DNA from: JANSWP01 sp041941305
GTDB lineage: Bacteria > Bacteroidota > Bacteroidia > Chitinophagales > Saprospiraceae
Length of the DNA stretch: 63,456 nt
Assembly (NCBI GenBank): GCA_041941305.1
Contig: JBGTQJ010000057.1
Location: 1 to 63,456 of the forward strand
Direction of reading: 5' to 3'
Position 1 is the stretch's first letter, and each line of letters starts with the position of its first letter. Positions 40,201 through 52,200 of the stretch are shown piece after piece. The notes below the pieces were generated by a model. It saw only the letters and a program-made list of their open reading frames with translations, searched no databases and was not told where the DNA came from. The position numbers and the translations under genes were made by a program.

Positions 40201-43200
40201 CACTTATAATGTGACTGGCACAAATTTGACACCATCCAACGGCTTTTATGGCTCTGTGACTTCTTTTCAAACTGACCCAGGTACTGCAGGAGCAGGAAAT
40301 TTGAATTTGACCATTACGGATGGATCTGATTCTGGATGTACATTCGCCTTTACAGTGACTGACCCAGGAACCTGTTCATCGGATTGTGGTTTGACTTCCG
40401 CTGGTTTATCAAATATTCAATGCAATGACAATGGGACCCCGAGCAATCCAAATGATGATTATATCACCTTTGATTTAAATCCAACAGGGAATAATTTGGG
40501 CACGAGCTATACCGTTTCAGGTACCAATTTGACACCAACTGGAGGAAATTATGGCTCAACTACTTCTTTCCAAACAGATCCAGGGATAGCGGGGGCAGGA
40601 GACTTGAATTTGACCATTACAGATGATTCAGATGTCAATTGTACACTAAGTTTTACGGTTACAGATCCTGGTTCTTGTTCTCCAAATTGTGAAATACTCA
40701 CCTCCGGGTTGGCAAATATTCTTTGTAATGATAATGGAACCCCAAGCAATCCAAATGATGATTATATTACTTTTGAATTAGACCCAACTGGATTTAATCT
40801 TGGTGCAAACTATACCGTAACAGGTACCAGTCTTTCCCCAACTTCTGGAAATTACGGCTCTGTTACTACCTTCCAAACTGACCCAGGTACTGCAGGAGCA
40901 GGAAATTTGAGTTTAACAATTGTAGATGGGAACGATTCAGGGTGTACTTTCCCAATCACTATCAGTGATCCTGGTACTTGTTCTCCAAATTGTGAAATCA
41001 CGGCCACGGGTTTAACAAACATTCAGTGTGTAGACAATGGGACTCCTAGTGATCCTTCTGATGACTATATAACTTTTGATTTAAACCCAACTGGATTTAA
41101 TTTAGGTGCAAGCTATTCAGTATCCGGAGCCAACCTTAACCCAACTGGTGGAAGTTATGGTTTCACTACTTCTTTTCAGACAGATCCTGGTACCGCTGGA
41201 GCAGGTGATCTGAATTTGACTCTAACAGATAGCGACGATTCTGGATGTACCCTATCTTTTACCCTAAGTGACCCAGGTTCTTGTTCTAATAACTGTATTC
41301 TTATTACTTCTGGCTTATCAAATATCCTTTGTAATGACAACGGAACACCAAGTGACCCCTCTGATGATTATATTACCTTTGATTTAGACCCAACCGGGAA
41401 CAATTTAGGAGCGAGCTATATGGTTTCTGGTGCTAATCTTAGCCCAAATAGTGGGAATTATGGTTCAGCGACTTCTTTCCAAACCGATCCTGGAACTGCT
41501 GGTGCTGGTGATTTGAATTTGACCATTACGGATGATAATAACTCTAGCTGTACATTGGCTGTTACGGTTACTGACCCTGGAACCTGTTCTAATGCCTGTG
41601 GAATTGTCAGTGCTGGCTTAAGCAACATCATATGTAATAATAACGGTACGCCAAGTGATCCTTCCGATGACTACTTTACTTTTGATTTAGATCCAACAGG
41701 AAATAATTTAGGAGCCGGTTATACTGTTTCCGGAGCAAATTTGACCCCTACGGGTGGAAATTATGGAGCTGCTATTACCTTCCAGACAGATCCAGGTACG
41801 GCAGGGGCGGGTGATTTGAATTTGACCATTACGGATGATTCTGACGCAAATTGTACATTCAGTTTTACTGTTACTGATCCTGGCTCCTGTTCGACTAATT
41901 GTAATATATCCACTTCGGGTTTGTCAAACATCCTATGTAATGACAATGGAACCCCTAGCGATCCTGCTGACGATTACATCACCTTTGATTTGAACCCAAC
42001 TGGGAATAATTTGGGTGCAGGTTATACTGTTTCTGGAGCAAACCTCACCCCATCAGGGGGTAATTATGGAGGAAACACCTCTTTCCAAACCGATCCAGGT
42101 ACGGCAGGGGCGGGAGATTTGAATTTGACCATTACCGATGATTCAGATAATAATTGTACCCTGAGCTTCACCGTCACTGACCCGGGTACTTGTTCCAACA
42201 CGTGTGGAATAATTTCCGCTGGCTTATCCAATATTATTTGTAATGATAATGGCAGCCCAGATGACCCATCAGATGATTACATCCTTTTTGATTTAAATCC
42301 AACAGGTAACAACCTGGGGCTAAGTTACACTGTTTCAGGAACCAATGTAAGTCCATCAATTGGAGCTTATGGAGGAAATACTACTTTCCAAACCGATCCA
42401 GGTACGGCTGGAGCTGGAGATTTGAATTTAACCATAACAGATGACTCAGATGCCAATTGTACCCTCAATTTTACGGTTACTGACCCGGGTTCTTGTTCGA
42501 CAACGTGTAGTTTAATCTCGGCAGGTTTATCAAACATTCTTTGTAATGACAATGGTACTCCGAGTGATCCATCTGATGATTACATCACCTTTGACTTAGA
42601 CCCTACAGGAAATAATTTGGGAATTAGTTATACTGTTTCTGGAACAAACCTCACCCCATCAGGGGGTAATTATGGAGGAGCGACCTCCTTTCAAACCGAT
42701 CCCGGAACAGCAGGGGCTGGAGACTTGAATTTGACCATTACCGATGATTCGGATGGCAATTGCACATTAAATGTAATTGTGACTGACCCGGGTACTTGTT
42801 CCAATACCTGTAATTTGGCTTCTGCCGGATTATCAAATATACTCTGTAACGATAATGGTACTCCAAGCGATCCGTCTGATGATTACATCACTTTTGAGTT
42901 GGATCCAACTGGTAATAACCTGGGAAGCAGCTATACCGTTTCAGGGGCGATTTTGACTCCTTCGGGTGGCAATTATGGGGGAGCTACATCCTTTCAAACA
43001 GATCCTGGTACCGCAGGAGCAGGAGACTTAAATTTGACCATCACGGATGATTCCGATGCAAGCTGTACGCTCAGTGTTACAGTTGCAGATCCTGGTTCTT
43101 GTTCTACCACATGTGGATTAATTTCTGCTGGATTATCAAATATCCTTTGTAATGACAATGGAACGCCAAGTGATCCTTCTGATGATTACATCACTTTTGA

Positions 43201-46200
43201 GTTGAACCCTACAGGAAATAACCTGGGAAGCAGTTATACCGTTTCAGGGGCGAACCTCACACCTTCAGGGGGTAATTATGGAGTAGCAACTTCTTTCCAA
43301 ACAGACCCGGGAACGGCTGGTGCGGGAGATTTGAATTTGACCATTACCGATGATTCCGATGCAAACTGTACACTTAATGTTACAGTTACAGATCCAGGAA
43401 CATGTTCCAATACCTGTGGCTTGAATTCAGCAGGCTTGTCGAATATTCTTTGCAATGACAACGGGACTCCAAGCGACCCAACAGATGATTACATTACATT
43501 TGACTTGGATCCTACAGGTAATAATCTAGGAGCAAGTTATACCCTTTCTGGAGCAAATCTTTCGCCTACAGGCGGCAATTATGGGGGAGCTACTTCTTTT
43601 CAAACCGATCCCGGAACTGCTGGAGCTGGAGATTTGAATTTAACTATCACAGATGATTCGGATGCCAACTGTACCTTGAGCTTTACAGTCTCTGACCCTG
43701 GTTCTTGTTCTCCTACATGTGGATTGGTCTCAACAGGATTAGCTAACATTCTTTGTAATGATAATGGAACGCCAAGTGATCCCTCTGATGATTATATCAC
43801 TTTTGATTTGGACCCTACAGGAAATAACCTTGGTACCAGTTACACTGTGTCAGGTGCGAATTTGACTCCTTCAAGTGGAAATTATGGTTCCGCAACTTCT
43901 TTTCAAACGGATCCCGGAACAGCGGGAGCTGGAAATCTAAATCTCATAATCACCGATGGTGATGATTCCAATTGTACCTTGAGTTTTACGGTAAACGATC
44001 CAGGTACCTGTTCAAATACTTGTAGCATTCAAAACGCTGGCTTGAACAATATCCTTTGTAATGACAATGGGACTCCAAGTGACCCAAGTGATGACTATAT
44101 TACTTTTGAATTAGACCCTACTGGATTTAATTTGGGTGCTAGTTATACTGTCTCGGGAACTAATTTAACACCGAGTGGAGGAAACTATGGAGGTGCTACT
44201 ACTTTCCAAACAGATCCCGGGACTGCAGGAGCAGGTAACTTGAACCTGACCATCACGGATGATTCGGATGCCAACTGCACACTGAGTGTTACAGTCAATG
44301 ACCCTGGATCTTGTTCTACTACATGTGGTTTAGTCAGTTCTGGTTTAACCAATATTCTTTGTAACGATAATGGGACTCCAAGTGACCCAAGTGATGATTA
44401 TATCACCTTTGATTTAGACCCAACGGGGAATAATTTAGGGACTAGCTATACGGTTACGGGAACCAATTTAACGCCGAATGGAGGCAATTATGGAGGTATT
44501 ACTTCTTTCCAAACAGATCCTGGTACCGCAGGAGGTGGCAATTTAAACCTGACCATCATAGATGATTCGGATGCCAACTGTACCTTTAGTTTTTCAGTAA
44601 CAGATCCTGGAACCTGCTCCAATACATGCGGATTAACAGCAGCTGGATTATCAAATATCCTCTGTAATGACAATGGCACACCTAGCGACCCTTCAGATGA
44701 TTATATTACCTTCGAATTAGATCCAACAGGTAATAATCTTGGAACCAGTTATACCGTTTCGGGAACAAATCTTTCCCCAACAGGTGGTAATTACGGAAAT
44801 ACGACAACATTCCAAACCGATCCCGGAACTGCTGGAGCAGGAGACTTGAATTTAACCATTACTGATGGAGACGATGCCAATTGTACTCTGAGCTTTACCG
44901 TCACCGACCCTGGCACTTGTTCTCCAGAATGTGGTTTAACGAATTCAGGGTTAACCAACATTCAATGCAATGATAATGGAACACCAAGCAATCCAACTGA
45001 CGATTACATTACATTCGATTTAAATCCAACTGGTAATAATTTGGGAACTAGTTATACCGTTTCTGGAACCAATTTATCCCCTTCTGGTGGGAATTATGGT
45101 TCGGTTACCAGTTTCCAAACTGACCCTGGAACCGCTGGTACAGGAGATTTGAATTTGACTATTACAGATGATTCGGACGCTAATTGTACCTTGAGTTTTA
45201 CAGTGACGGACCCAGGTAGCTGTTCTCCAAATTGTGAAATCACAGCCTCTGGTTTGACAAATATACAATGCAACGATAATGGCTCTCCCAGTGATCCAAG
45301 TGATGATTATATCACTTTTGATTTGGATCCAACTGGTTTTAATTTGGGAGCAAGTTATACTGTTTCAGGGGCAAGCCTTAGCCCAGGTTCTGGAAACTAT
45401 GGAGGAATTACTTCTTTCCAAACAGATCCCGGGACTGCAGGAGCGGGAGATTTGAATCTTACTATAACAGACGATGGTGACTCAGGTTGTACTTTCAATT
45501 TTACAGTAAATGATCCAGGCACTTGTTCTCCAGAATGCGAATTATTGAGTGCAGGTTTGAGCAATGTCCAATGCCATAATAACGGAACACCAAGTGACCC
45601 GACAGACGACTATATAACGTTCGACTTAAATCCTTCAGGTAATAATTTAGGAACCAGCTATACGGTATCTGGAACAAGTCTGCTCCCGGCAGGTGGAAAT
45701 TATGGTGTTACCACCTCATTTCAGACAGACCCTGGAACGGCGGGTGCCGGTAATTTGAATCTAACCATTACTGATAGCGGTGATGCCAACTGTACATTTA
45801 ACTTTACTGTGACTGATCCGGGAACCTGCTCTCCTGATTGTGAAATAATTACTTCAGGTCTGACTAACATTCAATGTAATGATAACGGAACACCCAGTGA
45901 CCCAACTGATGATTACATCACCTTTGAATTGGATCCAACAGGATTTAACTTAGGTGCTGATTATTCTGTTTCCGGAACCAATATTTCTCCTGCTTTTGCC
46001 AACTACGGAAGTGCCACTACTTTTCAAACTGATCCCGGGACAGCTGGTGCCGGAGACCTAAACTTAAGTGTGGTTGATGGAAATGACTCAGGTTGTACTT
46101 TCCCATTTACCCTGACAGACCCTGGAACCTGTTCTCCTGAATGTGGATTATTGACTTCAGGACTTTCCAATATTCAGTGTAATGATAATGGTACACCTAG

Positions 46201-49200
46201 TGACCCAACTGATGATTACATCACTTTTGATTTGGATCCAACCGGGAATAATTTAGGTACAACTTATAATGTTACCGGAATAAATCTGACGCCTTCTACC
46301 GGAGTTTATGGAGGAATCACTTCTTTCCAAACAGATCCCGGGACTGCAGGAGCAGGCAATTTAAACTTAACTATAACAGATGATTCGGATGCCAATTGTA
46401 CGTTAAGTTTTTCAGTTACAGATCCAGGAACCTGTTCCCCAGAGTGTGGATTACTAACTTCTGGATTGTCAAATATTCAATGCAATGATAATGGGACTCC
46501 CAGTGACCCAACTGATGATTATATCACTTTTGATTTAGACCCTACAGGAAATAACATTGGAAACAGCTATTCCGTCTCGGGAGCTAATCTATCTCCTTCT
46601 GGCGGAAATTATGGTGGAGTTACATCTTTTCAAACAGACCCCGGTACTGCAGGAGCTGGAGATTTGAATTTGACCATTACCGACGATTCAGATGCCAATT
46701 GTACGTTAAATTTTACAGTAACAGATCCAGGAACCTGTTCTCCAAATTGTATTATCCTTACATCAGGTTTAACCAATATTCAATGTAACGATAATGGGAC
46801 TCCCGGGGATCCAACTGATGATTACATCACTTTCAGCCTGGATCCAACAGGATTTAATCTTGGAGCAAGTTATTCTGTTTCAGGAACGAATATTACTCCG
46901 GCCTCAGCAAATTATGGCAGCCCCACCAATTTTCAAACAGACCCTGGAACAGCAGGTGCCGGAAATCTGAATTTGAGTATTGATGATAGTGATGATTCAG
47001 GTTGTACCCTGGGTATCACGGTAAATGATCCAGGAACCTGTTCCAACAATTGTTCAATTACAAGTGCCGGATTGAGTAATATTCAGTGCAATGACAATGG
47101 TACACCTAGTGATCCAACTGATGATTATATTACATTTGATTTGAACCCAACAGGTAATAATGTCAGTACGAATTATATAGTTACCGGAGCCAATTTGACG
47201 CCTTCAAGTGCTCCATTTGGAGTAGTTACCAATTTCCAGACAGACCCCGGTACTGCGGGAGCTGGAGATTTGAATTTGACAATTTCTGATGAAAACAATT
47301 CAGCTTGTTCTATTTCTGTTACAGTGACTGATCCAGGCTCTTGTTCTCCCACCTGTGGAATTATTGCCTCAGGTCTTGGAAATGTACAATGTAATGACAA
47401 TGGAACACCTACAAATCCCAATGATGATTATATCACATTCGAATTGGATCCTACTGGTTTTAATTTAGGTACAACTTATACTGTTACAGGAATAAATCTG
47501 ACGCCTTCTACCGGAGTTTATGGAGGGATTACTGTATTCCAGACAGACCCTGGAACAGCAGGTGCCGGAAATCTGAATTTAACCATCACAGATGATTCAG
47601 ATGCCAATTGTACTTTCTCCCTAATCATAATTGATCCGGGATCTTGTTCTCCTATTTGTGATATAACGGATGCCGGACTTACCAATGTACAATGCAATGA
47701 TAATGGTACTCCTTCTTTTCCCTTCGACGACTATATCACTTTTGATCTTGATCCTGCTGGGTTTAATTTAGGATTTACCTATTTAGTTTCTGGAGCCAAT
47801 GTTTCTCCCAATTCAGGTAATTATGGCCTGGTCACTTCTTTTGAGACTACTCCAGGTACTGCAGGAATCGGGAATTTAAATTTAACATTAACAGATGACT
47901 CAGATGCGGCGTGTACCTTCTCATTTACTGTGAATGATCCAGGCAATTGTTCACCAGAATGTGAAATCACAGATGTGAACCTGGCAAACGTTCAGTGCAA
48001 CGATAATGGGACTCCCAGTGATCCATCAGATGATTATATCACTTTCACCTTAAACCCAACTGGTAATAATTTAGGTACTGGCTATTCCTTCTCAGGGGCA
48101 AACATTACACCTTCTCAGGGTAATTATGGTCCTCTGACGCTTTTCCAATCAGATCCTGGAACTGCTGGTGCTGGAGATTTGAATTTGACCATAATTGATA
48201 ATAGTGACGCTGGATGTACATTCTCCTTTACGGTAATTGATCCAGGGTCTTGTTCAAATAACTGTGAAATTTTCACTTCTGGTTTATCTAATATTCAATG
48301 TAATGACAATGGTACTTTTAGTGATCCGACAGATGATTATATTACTTTTGAATTAGATCCAACCGGGCTGAATCTGGGCAATAGCTATTTGGTATCTGGA
48401 ACTAACTTGACCCCTTCAAGCGCAAATTATGGAATGATCACAACCTTCCAAACAGATCCTGGTACCGCAGGAGATGGTGATTTAAATTTGACAATTACAG
48501 ACGGCAATAATTCCGGTTGCACCTTTAACTTTACTGTTCAAGACCCCGGTCCATGTTCCAACAATTGCGAAATAACAGATGCTGGACTTGCGAATATACT
48601 ATGTGATGACAACCAAACACCGGCTGATCCTTCTGATGACATCATTATCTTTGATTTGGATCCTACTGGTGTCAATCTCGGTTCTGACTACGTTATTACA
48701 GGTGGCAACATCATTCCTCCTGGCGGATTTTATGGTGGCGTCACTACTTTTCAGACAGTAGCTGGAGATGCTGGTATGGGAGACCTGGAATTGATGTTAA
48801 TTGACGGAAGTAGCTCGGGATGTACTTTTGAGTTTACTGTATTGGATCCCGGAACCTGCTCCAATCAATGTCAAATTGATGATGAAGGCTTGACGAATAT
48901 CCAATGTAATAACAATGGTACTCCAAGCGATCCTTCTGACGATTACATCACATTTGAATTGGACCCAACAGGCTTTAACCTTGGTAATAATTATACAGTA
49001 TCCGGCACAAACTTCACTCCTGCCTCAGGAAATTATGGTGCTTCCACCTTCTTCCAATCCGACCCTGGTTCTGCAGGTGCGGGAGACCTTACTTTGACGA
49101 TTACGGATAGCAATGATGCAAACTGTACCCTCACTTTCAATGTAAGTGATCCTGGATCCTGTTCGAATAGTTGTGATATTTCCGCCTCAGGATTGTCAAA

Positions 49201-52200
49201 TGTTCAATGCAACGATAATGGAACTCCAGGCGACGATACCGACGATTACATTACATTTGAATTGGATCCATCTGGAATTAATTTGGGTACCAGCTATTCT
49301 GTTTCCGGAACCAGTTTGACTCCCTCTGGAGGAAACTATGGTACTCCCACCACTTTCCAAACAGATCCAGGTACAGCGGGTGATGGGGATTTGAATTTGA
49401 CTATAACAGATGTCAACAATTCAAATTGTACTTTTAACTTCATTGTCTTTGACCCGGGGACTTGTTCCAATGATTGTGAAATCCTTGATTCAGGAATATC
49501 CAATGTACAATGTAATGACAACGGAACTCCTTCAAATCAGAATGATGATTACATCACCTTTGACTTAGAACCTACGGGGAATAATCTGGGTTCTGGCTAT
49601 ACCGTTGATGGAGCTACGGTAACTCCCAATGGAGGAAATTACGGAAACATTACTAGTTTCCAAACAGAGCCGGGATCAGTTGGCTCAGGTGATTTTGAGT
49701 TAACAATAATCGACAACAACAATTCAGGATGTACGCTTAACTTTACCATTATGGATCCTGGATCTTGTTCCAATGCCTGTAGCTTGACTTCAACTGGTTT
49801 TGGTAGTCTTGAATGCAATGATAATGGTACCCCCTATTATACTGAGGATGACTATTTCAGCTTTGATTTAAATCCTACAGGTTCAAATCTAAGCCCTAAT
49901 GGATATGAAGTATCAGGCACTGTTGCCATATCACCTGCAAGTGCGAATTACTTCGCTGTCACTAATTTTTCAACTGATATCGGTACAGTTGGAAATGGAA
50001 ACTTGAATATCGTGATCACTGATGCTGATGATGTCAATTGCAATCTGGCATTTACCCTTTTCGATCCTAGCCCATCTCCAATCCTCGTAAATACCATGGA
50101 TCCTGATAGCTGCCAGGGAGATGGTCAGATAACTATTGGAGGTCTGGATGCCAATTCGGGTTATAATGTCATTTATGATAATCTTCCTGATACCAACATT
50201 GTGGTAGGTCCTATAGCCGCCAATGCAAACGGAGAAATAACATTTAATGTTCCTTCAGGTGAATATAGCGATATTAGAATTCAGGATATTGTTACCCTTT
50301 GTATAGGAGGTTCCCTGACCGCAAATCTGGCGGATCCTGATGCCCCAGGTTTGACGGAAGCTTCAAATGATGCAAGTTGTCCAAATGAATCAGATGGTTC
50401 AATTGATTTAACAGTTACAGGTGGCTCTCCAGGTTATACTTTTGATTGGGATAATGACGGCACTGGAGACAATGATGATCCTGAAGACTTAACTGATTTA
50501 CCTGCTGGTACTTATCAGGTGACAGTTACTGACGCTGGAAATTGCTCCGCGACTTTGAGTACAACGATTGATGATGCAGATAATACGCCACCAATTGCTC
50601 TTTGTCAGGACATTACCGTTGAAGTGGATACAGCTGGAGTCGTTTCCATCATTCCATCTGCGATTGATGGAGGCAGTTCGGATAATTGTAGTACTGTGAG
50701 CCTTAGTATCGACAATGACAGTTTTAATTGTGATAGTGTGGGAGTAAACATTGTTTTACTATCTGTGGAAGATGATGCCGGAAATGTCAATACCTGCCCA
50801 GCCAATGTTACAGTTGAGGATAATATTGCACCTAATGCCATGTGTTCTGGCATCACTGTGGAAATAGGTGTAACAGGAATAGCTTCAATAACACCTGCAC
50901 AGATAAATGACGGCAGTACCGACAATTGCGGAAATATTTCATTGAGTCTGGACCAAAGCACGTTCACTTGTAACGATATAGGAACTCAACCAGTAATATT
51001 AACCGTGGATGATGGAAATGGGAACAGTTCAGATTGTGCTGCCCCAGTAAATGTAGAAGACAATATCTTCCCGGTAGCTTCTTGTCAAAATATCATTGTA
51101 ACGATAGGACAAAGTGGAATTGCCACCATTCTTCCTACAGATATTGATGGAGGAAGTTCTGACAACTGTGGGTTGCTGACCTATCAAATATCCCAGGACA
51201 CCTTTAACTGTGATAATATTGGGGTAAATATAGTAATCCTTACCATCGAAGATAGTGACGGAAATACGGACCAATGTAATGCGACGGTAACTGTTAGCGA
51301 AAACATCAACCCTGTGGCGATTTGTCAAGATTTTGCTGCCAGTTTAGATGCAGATGGTTCAGCCAACATTTTACCTGAAGATATCAATAATGGAAGCTCG
51401 GATAACTGCGAAATTTTAAGCTTGAGTCTAAATCAGGATACTTTCTCTTGTGATGATATTGGCAGCAATATAGTTACCCTTTCAGTTGAGGATATCAATG
51501 GAAATATTGGAGAATGTGATGCCACTATTACCATTGTGGATGACTTTCCTCCAGTTGCCATATGTCAGGACATCACCGTCCAACTCAATCCAAATGATAC
51601 TGTCCAGATCGTTGCTACTCAAGTAAACAATGGCAGTGAAGACAATTGCGATTCAGTTAACCTCGCAATTGACCTTGATTCTTTTGACTGCAACAATGTT
51701 GGACCTAACAACGTAATTTTGACGGTAAGTGATGACAATGGAAATACGGAAAGCTGTACGGCTGTTGTAACAATAATAGAAACAGTACTTCCGAATGCGC
51801 TTTGTCAAGATATTACCATTATGCTTGATGGTACTGGAAATGCCACCATCGTTCCTTCTGACATTGATAACGGGAGTTCGGATAATTGCGGGACTGTCAA
51901 CCTTTCCCTGGATATTGATTCTTTTGATTGTGATGATGTGGGAATAAATACAATTACTTTGACTGTGTCCGACATTAGTGGAAACGCTGATACCTGTATT
52001 GCTTTAGTGGACGTAGAAAAGAGTAATGTTCCCGTTGTTGTTTGTCAAAATATTTCAGTTTGGCTCGATCAAGATGGAAATGCTTCAATTGTTCCAGAAG
52101 ATATAGATGGAGGAAGTTCTGACAACTGTGGTGCTGTAAACTTCTTTATCAATCAGAGTACTTTCAATTGTAATGATTTGGGGACAAACAATGTAATTCT

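Noticed and set aside
39640..49521. Recurring ~60-residue minus-strand frames in the repeat array
   Set aside because: They recur at the repeat period with the same composition, so they are antisense shadows of the repeat, not genes.
38258..50079. CRISPR-like regular array
   Set aside because: The ~303-bp period encodes one continuous open frame with a conserved protein pattern; there are no short identical repeats with unique spacers.
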